A stretch of 63,078 bases of DNA from Bacteroidota bacterium. Its GTDB lineage: Bacteria > Bacteroidota > Bacteroidia > Cytophagales > UBA9547. The translations under genes were made by a program, and so were the position numbers. The notes beneath the pieces were generated by a model. That model was not told the origin of the DNA, made no database searches, and was given only the letters and a program-made list of their open reading frames with translations. The stretch spans positions 1 to 63,078 of the forward strand of contig RDZG01000055.1 of assembly GCA_004293915.1 (NCBI GenBank), written 5' to 3'. Positions 41,275-50,098 of this stretch are shown in pieces. Every line of letters begins with the position of its first letter. The first letter of the stretch is position 1.

Positions 41275-43870
41275 TATCCTTAAAAGTATATTTATTTTTA
41301 CTATATTTTTTTCAACTTTAGCTTTTTCGCAAGATGAGCCATTGGACGAATCTTTTATAAGTTATTCAAAACCAAACAAATACAAAATTGGGGGAATAAG
41401 CGTGAGCGGTACAGAATACCTCGACCCAAATGCCATTATTGCGGTTACAGGTTTTAAAGTTGGCGATGAAATCCAAGTACCAGGCGATGCCCTTACCAAT
41501 GCCATTCGCAAACTTTGGGAACAAGGGATTTTGGGTGATATTAAAGTAACTGTAACAAAAATTGTTGGCGATGAAATATTTTTTGATTTCAACCTAAAAG
41601 AACGTCCAAGATTATCAAAATTTGTCTTTTTTGGTATTAAAAAATCCGAAGAAGATGAATTGAAAGAAAAAATTAGGCTTATCAAAGGCAGAACCGTTAC
41701 GGATGTGATGGTGAAAAACACACAGAAAAAAGTAAAAAATTATTATGCAGAAAAAGGCTATAACAATGCTAAAATCACGATTTTGCAAGTAAAAGATACC
41801 GTTTCTACTGGTGCAAATCAAGCTACTTTACGTATCGTTATCAATAAAGGAAAAAAAATAAAAGTAGATAATGTGAATTTTGTTGGCAACAATGATTTTG
41901 AAGATGATAAACTTACCAAAAAGCTTAAAAACACCAAACGTTCACGCTTAATAATTGCAAAAGATATTTATTTCTTAAATGGTGATGAAATCAGGCTGAA
42001 AACATTTCGCAAAAAGTTTATAAAATCAAAATATGAAGAAGATAAGAAAAAAATTATAGAGTTCTATAACTCAAATGGTTATCGAGATTTTAATATTGTA
42101 TCGGATACTGTAATTGTTAAAAAAGGTTATTTGGCAAACGTTACAATAAAAGTTGAAGAAGGCAAAAAATATTATTTTAGAAACGTCAATTGGAATGGTA
42201 ATTATTTGTATACAGATGAGTATTTAAACAAAGTTTTGGGAATTAGAAAAGGCGATTTGTATAACATGGCAAATCTTGAAAAAAGATTGAACTATAATCC
42301 AACGGGTGCTGATGTGAGTTCGCTTTATTTAGATGATGGCTATTTGTTTTTTAATGTTGAACCACAAGAAGTTGCGGTTGAAGGTGATAGTATAGACATA
42401 GAAATGAAAATGTACGAAGGTCCGCAAGCAACAATAAATAAAATCAATATTGCTGGCAACACAAAAACCAACGACCATGTGATTTTGAGAGAAATTCGCA
42501 CACGTCCAGGTCAGAAATTTAGCCGTGCCGATTTGATTCGTACACAGCGAGAAATTGCTACTTTGGGCTATTTTGATCCCGAAAAAATAGAAATCAATCC
42601 AAAACCAAATCCAACAAACGGAACAGTTGATATTGATTATACTGTAGCCGAAAAACCAAGCGATCAAATTGAGCTATCAGGTGGCTGGGGTGGTTTTTAT
42701 GGATTTATTGGCACTGTTGGCTTGAGTTTTAATAACTTTTCGGCACGAAATTTCTTTAAATTAGACAAATGGAGTCCTTTGCCTTCGGGTGATGGTCAAA
42801 AACTTTCGTTGCGTGTGCAAGCTAACGGACCTTCCTTTCAATCGTATTCAATTTCGTTTAACGAACCTTGGCTAGGTGGTGCAAGACCTACTTCGCTTTC
42901 TGTAAGTACCTCATATTCAGCTAGTAGATTTGGTCCTAACGTTTTTTCGGGAGTTGGTGGAAGCCGACAAGTTATAAATTCTTCGGCAACTAACGGAAGT
43001 ATAAGGATATTAAATGTTTCGGTTTCGCTTGGTCGCAGAATACGTTGGCCCGATGATTATTTCACACTTTCGCATACCTTAGCATATTCTAATTATGGAT
43101 TGAATAATTATAGTTTTGCTAGTCGTCCGTCTGTTACAGGAGTGTTTAATAGTATCGTACTTACCAATACATTGAGCAGAAATAGTATTGATAATCCTAT
43201 GTTTCCTAAAAAAGGTTCGAGTTTTACTTTATCTTTAATGGCTACACCACCCTATTCAATTTTTGCACCTGAAGAATCACTAAATTCAGACGAAGTACAA
43301 CGTTTGATAGATTTCAAATGGGTAGAATATTATAAAATGATGTTTGATGCTTCGTGGTTTACAAATATTGTAGGGAAACTAGTATTGAACACACGAGCGC
43401 ATTTTGGTTTTGTAGGAAGGTATAACGACAAATTAGGATACACACCTTTTGAGCGATTCTTACTTGGAGGCAATGGGCTTTCAGGCTTTAATTTTATCTT
43501 AGGGTCTGATATTATTGGTTTGCGTGGCTATGCCAACAACTCTATTGGTCCGAGTCCATTTAGTCCTTTTGCATCAAATAGAGACAATGGTGGGTTAGTT
43601 TATAACAAATTTGTGTGGGAATTGCGTTATCCAATCACAATGAGCCAAGCAGCTACGGTTTATGTATTGGCATTTGCAGAGGCTGGAAACAACTATGCAC
43701 GCTATTCGGAATACAATCCCTTAGATTTAAAAAAATCGGTAGGTTTTGGAGCTAGAATTTTCATGCCAGCTTTTGGTTTGATTGGTTTAGATTATGGCAT
43801 TCCGCTCAATCCAGATTACCCAGAACAGGCTCAGAATTTTACATTTAGCATTGGTCAGCAAATAAGATAG
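41240..43870 (+). CDS. bamA: Outer-membrane assembly factor BamA
   Basis: BamA inserts beta-barrel proteins into the outer membrane. The 876-residue protein has a signal sequence (SIFIFTIFFSTLAFSQ, residues about 15-31), five POTRA domains (about 45-470, with repeated VNFVGNN, NVNWNGN and INIAGNTKTN-type starts) and a 16-strand barrel ending in FSIGQQIR. The barrel contains the LRGY motif (IGLRGYANN). Translation starts at TTG 41240, inside the end of uppS; no ATG is available before the signal sequence. Length is normal. Confidence 0.95.
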   Translation: MEKLASRLLNNNILKSIFIFTIFFSTLAFSQDEPLDESFISYSKPNKYKIGGISVSGTEYLDPNAIIAVTGFKVGDEIQVPGDALTNAIRKLWEQGILGDIKVTVTKIVGDEIFFDFNLKERPRLSKFVFFGIKKSEEDELKEKIRLIKGRTVTDVMVKNTQKKVKNYYAEKGYNNAKITILQVKDTVSTGANQATLRIVINKGKKIKVDNVNFVGNNDFEDDKLTKKLKNTKRSRLIIAKDIYFLNGDEIRLKTFRKKFIKSKYEEDKKKIIEFYNSNGYRDFNIVSDTVIVKKGYLANVTIKVEEGKKYYFRNVNWNGNYLYTDEYLNKVLGIRKGDLYNMANLEKRLNYNPTGADVSSLYLDDGYLFFNVEPQEVAVEGDSIDIEMKMYEGPQATINKINIAGNTKTNDHVILREIRTRPGQKFSRADLIRTQREIATLGYFDPEKIEINPKPNPTNGTVDIDYTVAEKPSDQIELSGGWGGFYGFIGTVGLSFNNFSARNFFKLDKWSPLPSGDGQKLSLRVQANGPSFQSYSISFNEPWLGGARPTSLSVSTSYSASRFGPNVFSGVGGSRQVINSSATNGSIRILNVSVSLGRRIRWPDDYFTLSHTLAYSNYGLNNYSFASRPSVTGVFNSIVLTNTLSRNSIDNPMFPKKGSSFTLSLMATPPYSIFAPEESLNSDEVQRLIDFKWVEYYKMMFDASWFTNIVGKLVLNTRAHFGFVGRYNDKLGYTPFERFLLGGNGLSGFNFILGSDIIGLRGYANNSIGPSPFSPFASNRDNGGLVYNKFVWELRYPITMSQAATVYVLAFAEAGNNYARYSEYNPLDLKKSVGFGARIFMPAFGLIGLDYGIPLNPDYPEQAQNFTFSIGQQIR

Positions 43871-43994
43871 ATTTTGAATTTGCAAAAACATGATTGATTA
43901 GTGATTTAACAAATGTTTGTTTCAGTATGTTATTGTAAAAATTACTTAATTTGAAAGTAAGAGAGATAATTAAGAATTGCTATTTTGAAACAAT

Positions 43995-44207
43995 ATGAAA
44001 TATTTAGTAATTTATGAAAAAGCAGAAGATGGCACAATTTGGGCAAGAGTACCCGATTTAGAAGGGTGTTATTCTTTTGGGAATACCTTAATTGAGGCTA
44101 AATCAAATATAAATGAAGCTATACATTTACATCTTGAAGTATTACAAGAAGAAAACATGACCATACAAGAACCTAAATATTTTGATGCCGAATTGGTATT
44201 GATTTAG
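43995..44207 (+). CDS. HicB-like antitoxin without partner
   Basis: The 70-residue protein matches the HicB N-terminal fold: YLVIYEKAEDGTIWARVPDLEGCYSFGNTLIEAKSNINEAIHLHLE. HicB proteins neutralise the RNA-binding toxin HicA, whose gene normally lies directly upstream. There is no HicA-like frame in the 124 bases upstream or the 127 bases downstream. The protein also lacks the C-terminal DNA-binding part of long HicB proteins. It may be an orphan antitoxin or an independent small protein of the same fold. Confidence 0.8.
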   Translation: MKYLVIYEKAEDGTIWARVPDLEGCYSFGNTLIEAKSNINEAIHLHLEVLQEENMTIQEPKYFDAELVLI

Positions 44208-44273
44208 CAGTAAATAATATCAACAAGCCATTTTGAAAAAACACAATAAAGTAAAATTACTAATCAATCATAT

Positions 44274-44304
44274 TTGCAAAAATATAACTAGTGATATAAT
44301 TTTG
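44274..44304 (+). promoter_or_regulatory. Promoter of batB-batC-trpF
   Basis: TTG (44274-44276) and TAATTTTG (44297-44304) are separated by exactly 20 bases, a full consensus match. Transcription should begin near 44311, 24 bases before the VWA-protein ATG. Confidence 0.65.
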
Positions 44305-44334
44305 CATTTCAAAATAAATGTTTAGTAGATTTTT

Positions 44335-45312
44335 ATGATGACATTTCAGAAACTTCCTGGACTTTTTGAATTTATTTTAATCAGCATTGCTGGCTTTTTT
44401 TATTTTTTGTATATAGCCAAAATTTCGTACGTTGCTATTGTTCTCAAAACCAGTTTTAGGTCTGTTTTTAAAAAACTTATTTTACGCTCGATTTACTTTT
44501 TTTTAATCATTATTTCGCTTTTGGCACCTTCGTTTGGAGATGTAAAAAAAGAAATTAAATCCATCGGAAAAGATATTTATTTTTTAGTAGATTTGTCTAA
44601 CTCTATGAATGTGAGGGATATACAACCATCACGTTTAGATAAAATAAAATTTGAACTCAAAAAAATAACCGAAGCTTTTAACTCCGACCGCATTGGACTA
44701 ATCATATTTTCGTCTGATGCTTTTGTGCAATGTCCGCTCACGTTTGATTTAAGTGCATTAAATTTATTTCTCGAAACCTTAAATACAAATCTTGTACCAA
44801 GCGAAGGCACAGATTTTGCTCCAGCCATAGAAATGGCAATGAAACGTTTTAAAAATGCCGAAACAAACGATGGAAATGAGCAAAAAAGTAAAATTTTGAT
44901 TCTAATTTCTGATGGCGAAGATTTTGGAGACGATACCGAAGATTTGGTAGATAAACTAGATGATAATGGCATAAAATTATTTACGTTAGGAATCGGAACC
45001 GAAGCTGGTGGCAAAGTGCCATCTCAAAATGGTGGTTTCAAACGCGATGAAGATGGAAATATTGCAGTGAGCAAACTCAATGCTTCGGCTCTCAAAAAAC
45101 TATCGAACATCACTGGTGCAAAATATTATGAAATAACAGACCAAAAAAACGATGTACCTCGCATGATTGCCGATATTAGTAATATCGAAGGCGAATTGAG
45201 AGAGATAAAAACAGTAGATACTTCGGCAAATAAATATTTCTATTTTCTGTTTATAGCCTTGGTTCTCATTGTGTTAGATGTATTGATAACTGTAAAAGTA
45301 ATAAGACTATGA
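44335..45312 (+). CDS. VWA-domain membrane protein, BatB-like
   Basis: This 325-residue protein has two membrane segments at the N-terminus (about 9-30 and 45-65), a von Willebrand A domain (about 80-290) and one at the C-terminus (about 298-320). The metal-binding MIDAS positions are intact: DLSNSMN, SEGTDFAPA and ISDGEDFGD. Bat (aerotolerance) proteins are encoded with MoxR and BatA-E in Bacteroidota; the function is not firmly known. Only the BatB- and BatC-like genes are here; MoxR, BatA, BatD and BatE are missing from both sides. Its stop overlaps the next start by four bases. ATG 44338 is an alternative start. Confidence 0.85.
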   Translation: MMTFQKLPGLFEFILISIAGFFYFLYIAKISYVAIVLKTSFRSVFKKLILRSIYFFLIIISLLAPSFGDVKKEIKSIGKDIYFLVDLSNSMNVRDIQPSRLDKIKFELKKITEAFNSDRIGLIIFSSDAFVQCPLTFDLSALNLFLETLNTNLVPSEGTDFAPAIEMAMKRFKNAETNDGNEQKSKILILISDGEDFGDDTEDLVDKLDDNGIKLFTLGIGTEAGGKVPSQNGGFKRDEDGNIAVSKLNASALKKLSNITGAKYYEITDQKNDVPRMIADISNIEGELREIKTVDTSANKYFYFLFIALVLIVLDVLITVKVIRL

Positions 45313-46361
45313 TTTTTACTATTGTGTTATATATATTTTTAGATATTATTGGTTCGATAACTAATATTTCAAAAGAAAACAGCTTAAAAGCAAAAGCAGA
45401 AGAAGCGTTCAAAAACAAAGATTTTGAAACTTCAACTAAACTTTACAGCTATTTAATAGATTCCTTAAAAGTGCAAGATGAGCGTGCCGTATTGAATTTA
45501 GCTCATTCGCAATACAATACCAAAAACTTTGCAGAAGCTGCCAAAACGTACGAAAAAATGTATTTATCGAAAGAAAATAACATAAAATCGGTTGCAGCAC
45601 ATCAACTGGGTTTAATGGCTTTTAAAAACGATAACGACAAACCTAAAGCTCTTAGTTATTATAAAGATGCCTTGCGAGCCAATCCGAACAATGCCGATGC
45701 AAGATATAATTATGAGTTTTTGAAAAAGTTGATAGAAGCAAAACAAGATCCTAAAATGGATCAAAACAAAAAAGATGACCAGAAAAAAGAAGACGAAAAA
45801 AAGCAAGACCAAAATCAACAACAGCAACAAAACAAGCAGGGAGATAAAGACCAAAAAAATCAGGATCAAAAAAATAAAGACCAAAAAGGAGATAAAGGCA
45901 AAGACCAAAAAGACCAGCAAGGTAAAAACGGTGAAGACCAAAACAAAAAAGGAGAAAACGGAAAAGAACAAGGCAAAAACGGAGATAAAAAAGAAAATAA
46001 ACCTGGCGATAAAGACGACAAAAACGGCTCAGACAAAGAAAATAAAGACGGAAAACAGTCGAAAGAAGAGGAAGCTAAAGCTAAAAATGATAAAAATGGG
46101 CAGCAATCTCAAAACGGAAAAGATGCTCAAAAACAAGGAAAAGAGGATGAAAATGGCTCTGCTCAAAAAGAAAAAAAGGATGGTAAACAAGGAAAAGACA
46201 AAATTGTGGCTAATCCAGAAGTGTTAGCAAAAATGGGGATGACAGACCAACGTGCCAAAACATTGCTCGATGCCATGAAAAGCAACGAAGTACAATATAT
46301 TCAACAAAACAAAAGAGAATCGACCAAAAAAACAGGTGGAAAGGGCAAACCAGAATGGTAA
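45309..46361 (+). CDS. BatC-like TPR protein with charged low-complexity tail
   Basis: The 350-residue protein has an N-terminal hydrophobic segment (about 3-18), tetratricopeptide repeats from 25 to 140 (AVLNLAHSQYNTKNFAEAAKTYEKM, then KALSYYKDALRANPNNADARYNYEFLKK) and a long low-complexity stretch (about 145-305) made of K, D, Q, N, G and E. The end (LAKMGMTDQRAKTLLDAMKSNEVQYIQQNKR) is ordered again and typical of BatC. The DNA of the low-complexity part is A-rich, with many short repeats. It follows the BatB-like gene directly and overlaps trpF by seven bases. Confidence 0.85.
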   Translation: MIFTIVLYIFLDIIGSITNISKENSLKAKAEEAFKNKDFETSTKLYSYLIDSLKVQDERAVLNLAHSQYNTKNFAEAAKTYEKMYLSKENNIKSVAAHQLGLMAFKNDNDKPKALSYYKDALRANPNNADARYNYEFLKKLIEAKQDPKMDQNKKDDQKKEDEKKQDQNQQQQQNKQGDKDQKNQDQKNKDQKGDKGKDQKDQQGKNGEDQNKKGENGKEQGKNGDKKENKPGDKDDKNGSDKENKDGKQSKEEEAKAKNDKNGQQSQNGKDAQKQGKEDENGSAQKEKKDGKQGKDKIVANPEVLAKMGMTDQRAKTLLDAMKSNEVQYIQQNKRESTKKTGGKGKPEW

Positions 46362-46996
46362 AAAAGCTAAAGCTCAAAGTTTGCGGTATGCGAGATTCCG
46401 AAAACATAAACGCTATTTCTGCTTTTGATGTTGATTACTTGGGGTTTATTTTTTACCCAAAATCGAAACGCAATGCCGAAAATTTACTGGATAAAACGGT
46501 TTTTGATACGATTCCAAAACGAATTAAAAAAGTGGGAGTTTTTGTGAATGCCGACAAAACGTATATCGAACAAATGGCAGAAAAATTTCCGTTTGATGCA
46601 CTGCAATTGCATGGCGATGAGTCTGTTGCGTATTGTACTTATTTCAAACCAAAATTTGAGATTATAAAAGTTTTTTCAGTTGATAACCACTTCGAATTCA
46701 GTAATTTAGAAGAATATCAATCGGTTGCCGATTATTTTTTGTTCGACACCAAAACCGAATTAAAAGGCGGAAGCGGACAAAAATTTGATTGGAATATTTT
46801 GGCTAATGTAAAAATCGGAAAACCATTTTTCTTGAGTGGAGGAATCTCGCTCGAAGATGTGCCAAAGATAAAAAAAATCATTTCAGAAAATCCATATTTA
46901 TTTGCACTAGATGTAAACAGTAAATTTGAAATCGAGCCAGGATTAAAAAATAGTTCCCAAATCGAAAAATTGATAAAGGAACTAAATACCAAATAA
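46355..46996 (+). CDS. trpF: Phosphoribosylanthranilate isomerase TrpF
   Basis: TrpF catalyses the Amadori rearrangement in tryptophan synthesis. The 213-residue TIM-barrel protein has the catalytic cysteine in LKVCGMRD near residue 9, GVFVNAD near 62, LQLHGDES, LFDTKTELKGGSGQKFDW with the catalytic aspartate near 128, and DVNSKFEIEPGLKN at the end. The variant DVNSKFE in place of the usual DVSSGVE is common in Bacteroidota. It is separate from any other trp gene, and its start lies inside the BatC-like gene, so it would be expressed with the Bat genes. Confidence 0.95.
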   Translation: MVKKLKLKVCGMRDSENINAISAFDVDYLGFIFYPKSKRNAENLLDKTVFDTIPKRIKKVGVFVNADKTYIEQMAEKFPFDALQLHGDESVAYCTYFKPKFEIIKVFSVDNHFEFSNLEEYQSVADYFLFDTKTELKGGSGQKFDWNILANVKIGKPFFLSGGISLEDVPKIKKIISENPYLFALDVNSKFEIEPGLKNSSQIEKLIKELNTK

Positions 46997-46997
46997 A

Positions 46998-47861
46998 CTA
47001 GTTTTTTTGAGCTTGTTTCATGCCATCTTCCACCATTTTATAAAACTGGTCGATTTTTGGTAATAATATAATGCGTGTTCTGCGATTACGTGCTTTGCCT
47101 TCGGTAGTTTCATTGCCTACAAGTGGCACAAATTGGCTTCTGCCTGCTGCAATTATGCGTTCGGGAGCAATACCTAAATCGTTTTGTAAAATTTTTACAA
47201 TCGAAGTCGAACGCATCACACTCAAATCCCAATTATCGGCTATAAATTCGTTGGGTTTTACAGGCACATCATCAGTATGGCTTTCGACCATCAACTCAAA
47301 ATCTGGTTTGTTTTTGGCAATAATACCCACTTTTGCTAACACATTTTTAGCTTTATCGCTCACTTTGTAGCTGCCACTTTGAAACAACATTTTATCGGCA
47401 ATCGACACAAAAACCACACCTTTGTCCACATTTACTTCAATATCTGGGTCGTTCATATTTCCTAACGAACTTTTAATACTGGTTACCAAAGCAATTGTGA
47501 TAGAATCTTTTTTGGTTAAAGCATCGTGCAGCGTTTTGATTCTGGTATCTTTTTCTTTGATACTTTCGAGCGATTTTTCTAAATTTTCGGCACCTTGTTT
47601 GGTCAAAGTTGTCATGTTGCCCACATTTGTAATCAATTGGTCGTTTGTTTTTCGCATATATTCCAACTGATCTTCCAGCGATTTGATTTTAGTTTCTGCC
47701 ACAGCCAAGTTTTTTTCGCATGTGTTGGCACGCCAAAGCATTTTATCCGCATTTTCGGTTGCCGCTTTTTTCTCGGCATCCAACGCTTGATACTTTTTTT
47801 GCGACACACAAGCACCTACAAAAAGTGCCAAACCAGAGATTAAAACAATAGATTTTTTCAT
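46998..47861 (-). CDS. OmpA-family lipoprotein
   Basis: The 287-residue protein has a lipoprotein signal (LALFVGAC, C18), a long coiled coil (about 25-125, with repeated KxLEDQL-type heptads), and a C-terminal OmpA/MotB peptidoglycan-binding domain (NWDLSVMRSTSIVKIL, IAAGRSQFVPLVGN, NRRTRIILLP). It would be anchored in the outer membrane and hold peptidoglycan. The OmpA motif is complete. The gene is convergent with trpF with only one base between the stop codons. A TACCTTTG -7-like box is at 47901-47894 on the minus strand, without a clear -33 partner. Confidence 0.9.
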   Translation of the reverse strand: MKKSIVLISGLALFVGACVSQKKYQALDAEKKAATENADKMLWRANTCEKNLAVAETKIKSLEDQLEYMRKTNDQLITNVGNMTTLTKQGAENLEKSLESIKEKDTRIKTLHDALTKKDSITIALVTSIKSSLGNMNDPDIEVNVDKGVVFVSIADKMLFQSGSYKVSDKAKNVLAKVGIIAKNKPDFELMVESHTDDVPVKPNEFIADNWDLSVMRSTSIVKILQNDLGIAPERIIAAGRSQFVPLVGNETTEGKARNRRTRIILLPKIDQFYKMVEDGMKQAQKN

Positions 47862-47945
47862 GAATTTTATACTTTTATTTATTGTAAACGAAACAAAGGT
47901 AGTGATATTATATTTTTTGAGGATAATTTTCGGATTTATAAAATC

Positions 47946-48119
47946 CTATAAATATTTTTTCAGAATTGTTTCTTTCTCTTTTGGAATAGTAGCAATTTCT
48001 ATTTCTAAACTATTTATTTTGGCTTCTATTTTTTCAATTTCTGTAACTATTTTTTGTTGTTCGGAAAGTGTTTAAGGAATTTTTATATTGTTACTGAACA
48101 TAAATGGCGACCATACTTC
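47946..48119 (-). pseudogene. HsdS-like tail remnant
   Basis: A minus-strand frame without a start codon reads EVWSPFMFSNNIKIP, a TAA stop (48074-48072), and then TLSEQQKIVTEIEKIEAK and a final NSLEIEIATIPKEKETILKKYL with stop at 47948-47946. The LSEQQKIV and ILKKYL segments are the hallmark of the last coiled coil of type I specificity subunits, or of methyltransferase-specificity fusion proteins. Removing the one TAA (CAA to TAA would do it) restores the frame. The rest of such a gene is not here. Its 5' side overlaps the end of the 65-residue ORF in another frame. Confidence 0.65.
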
Positions 48120-48280
48120 TTATTATATACTTCAATTAAATAGCCGTCATGAAAATTTCTATTCCAGACTAATTCAGTAACTCTAATGAAATAGTTATAC
48201 CATTTTCTTTCCCCTAAAATTGTAGGATTGAGTTTGTTAGTTTCAACTGACTTTAGAATTTTAGCTTCAATAATACTCAT
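48083..48280 (-). CDS. Unknown 65-residue ORF in the defence operon
   Basis: This frame starts at an ATG that overlaps the HEPN gene stop (ATGA) and is probably translated with it. It reads MSIIEAKILKSVETNKL, GERKWYNYFIRVTELVWN and ends YGRHLCSVTI. I do not recognise it. Its last 12 codons overlap, in another frame, an HsdS-like tail remnant, so the protein may be cut short by a recombination junction and be the N-terminus of a longer lost protein. It could also be a genuine small fourth component of the system. Confidence 0.45.
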   Translation of the reverse strand: MSIIEAKILKSVETNKLNPTILGERKWYNYFIRVTELVWNRNFHDGYLIEVYNKKYGRHLCSVTI

Positions 48281-48990
48281 GGATTTGTTACTTTGTAATG
48301 TTGATTTTTAATATAAGTTTCAACAGAATTAATGAACTCTTTTAAAAATATTTTAACGTTATCTTTTGCATCAACTAATTGAGAATAGGTAGAAATACTT
48401 CCAATTTCTGTAAATGTTTTTTCGCCATGAGCAAGCCAGTTCCTTTTGTTTTTAATGTCTACAAGGGATTGACCATGAATTCCCTTGTCATAAACACGAT
48501 GAATGTTGCCAATTTCAATTTTCATTGATTTTGCAGTTTTAAATATCGCATCTGCATCTAACGACCCACCATAGCTGATTTCATTTGAAGCAAGTTCAAT
48601 CGTGTTATTAAAAATTTGATTTGCTATATTCATGAAAGTTTCAATAATGGTTTCTTTCTTCTTTTTCTCATCATGTTTGTAAAGATTGTTCAGCCAATAT
48701 TTTTGGACTTCTTCAATCATTTCAAAATATTTGACATTATTATCTGAAATAGAATCAAATATTGAAGTTATAGAGTTATAAATTGTGGATTCTATTAAGT
48801 TATAAAGCAGTAAATAAGCAGTCGATCTAAAAATATCTATCCTTGTTGAGTTAATTTTCAATTCAACGATAGACTCTTCTAAAATATCGGTTGCAGAAAG
48901 CTTAGGATTATCAAGCTCAATTACTTTTAAAACTTCATAAAACAATTCAATCTCAATAATACGCTTATCAAATTCAGCTTTAATTGTCAT
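48277..48990 (-). CDS. HEPN protein of the MAE_28990/MAE_18760 type
   Basis: The 237-residue protein is helical and carries the catalytic R-x4-H motif of HEPN RNases at R183-H188 (KNKRNWLAHGEKTF). The segment RSTAYLLLYNLIESTIYNSI near residues 55-74 and GGSLDADAIFKTAKSM near 141 fit the MAE_28990/MAE_18760-like family, which is known mainly from defence gene neighbourhoods. It probably cuts RNA on infection, which would arrest growth; this is inference. It overlaps the DUF262 gene by 11 bases upstream and the 65-residue ORF by four bases downstream. Confidence 0.8.
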   Translation of the reverse strand: MTIKAEFDKRIIEIELFYEVLKVIELDNPKLSATDILEESIVELKINSTRIDIFRSTAYLLLYNLIESTIYNSITSIFDSISDNNVKYFEMIEEVQKYWLNNLYKHDEKKKKETIIETFMNIANQIFNNTIELASNEISYGGSLDADAIFKTAKSMKIEIGNIHRVYDKGIHGQSLVDIKNKRNWLAHGEKTFTEIGSISTYSQLVDAKDNVKIFLKEFINSVETYIKNQHYKVTNP

Positions 48991-50098
48991 ACGTCAATGA
49001 TGTTAGATCTATCTTACCTAATAAACAATCCCTAACAAATTCTATTCTACCTACCACTTTACTTTTATTATTTGCAGCATCAGAGGTAGTCCATTGTTTG
49101 AATTCTTTGGTATCTAACCATGTTGTGTTTACAGCCGCTAAATTTGGGTTTACCCTTAATGCTAAATTGGCTCCAATAGAAATAGCTTCAAAACGAACTT
49201 TTGGAATTGATTTGGAACCAATTGATTTTCTAAATCCGTTTGGAATATTTTGTTCAATAAATTTAAGCGTTCTAGTAAGTTCTGATTGATACGTCTCCCT
49301 ATTTTCAGGTGTGAAATTATTACCCTTTTCAATAACAAAGTCATCAAGAAAAATACTTGGTTTCTTTTTCTGTGTGTAATTTTGATATTCATTAGAGTAT
49401 GTGAAAAAACGAGTTATTAACTCTTCTTTTTCTCCCCTCAATTTGTCATCATCTTTCTTTGAGCTAAACAATATTTTGAATTCAGGTAATTCGGTACACT
49501 GTAATATAAATGCATAAAAAAGGTTGCCAATAAATTTTCCTTTTCTAATTTCAGCAGGTTCTAATTTCTCTCCTCCTTCATTAACACGTCTAAAAATATC
49601 AGCCCTTACACCCTCATCCGTATTTTCGTTAATGATGTACAATTTTAATGATGTATTTAATAGTTTTCGTTTTCTTGATGTTTCAAGTAATTCAAATTTA
49701 TAACCATTAAGGCTACTTAATTCTTCTAAGTCATTCAATATAAGTTTGTTATTCACAAAAGCACGCAATGAAGATAGTCTTTGTACTCCGTCTAATAATT
49801 CCATGTTTCCATCTTCATCAAGTTCAAAAGCAAACAACGGTTGTATAGGAACTCCCATGAAAATAGATTCTACAAATTTTGACTGCATGCTTTCTTGCCA
49901 AATAAAATTTCTTTGATATTGTGGTACAATCAAAATTGAAATTTCTTCATTTTCTAAATCTATTATCTCATTTTTTAGCTTGAATTTTTTCATTAACTCT
50001 CCAATAGAAAAGTCTGCAATTCGATAATTGTATTCTACCTGAATTTCCTTTATTTGAGCTTCGACTTCCTCTAATGAAGCTAACATTATTTCAGACAT
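48980..50098 (-). CDS. DUF262 (ParB/Srx-fold) protein
   Basis: The protein of 372 residues has the DUF262 domain (about 25-230). Typical segments are VPQYQRNFIWQESMQSKFVESIFMGVPIQPLFAF, the DGQQR-like LLDGVQRLSSLRAF and FRRVNEGGEKLEPAEIRKGKF. DUF262 is the ParB-like NTPase/nuclease domain of GmrSD-type modification-dependent restriction enzymes and several phage-defence systems. The DUF1524 HNH partner domain is absent. I start at ATG 50098, which has an AGAGAA sequence at good distance; ATG 50104 is also in frame. It overlaps the methyltransferase stop by eight bases. Confidence 0.85.
   Translation of the reverse strand: MSEIMLASLEEVEAQIKEIQVEYNYRIADFSIGELMKKFKLKNEIIDLENEEISILIVPQYQRNFIWQESMQSKFVESIFMGVPIQPLFAFELDEDGNMELLDGVQRLSSLRAFVNNKLILNDLEELSSLNGYKFELLETSRKRKLLNTSLKLYIINENTDEGVRADIFRRVNEGGEKLEPAEIRKGKFIGNLFYAFILQCTELPEFKILFSSKKDDDKLRGEKEELITRFFTYSNEYQNYTQKKKPSIFLDDFVIEKGNNFTPENRETYQSELTRTLKFIEQNIPNGFRKSIGSKSIPKVRFEAISIGANLALRVNPNLAAVNTTWLDTKEFKQWTTSDAANNKSKVVGRIEFVRDCLLGKIDLTSLTYDN

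Noticed and set aside
45760-46230. Lysine-rich plus-strand frame inside the batC region
   Set aside because: It is the shifted reading of the K/D/Q/N low-complexity DNA of the BatC-like gene.
47860-48075. Plus-strand open frame of 71 codons
   Set aside because: It is antisense to the HsdS tail remnant, whose minus-strand reading has clear family motifs.
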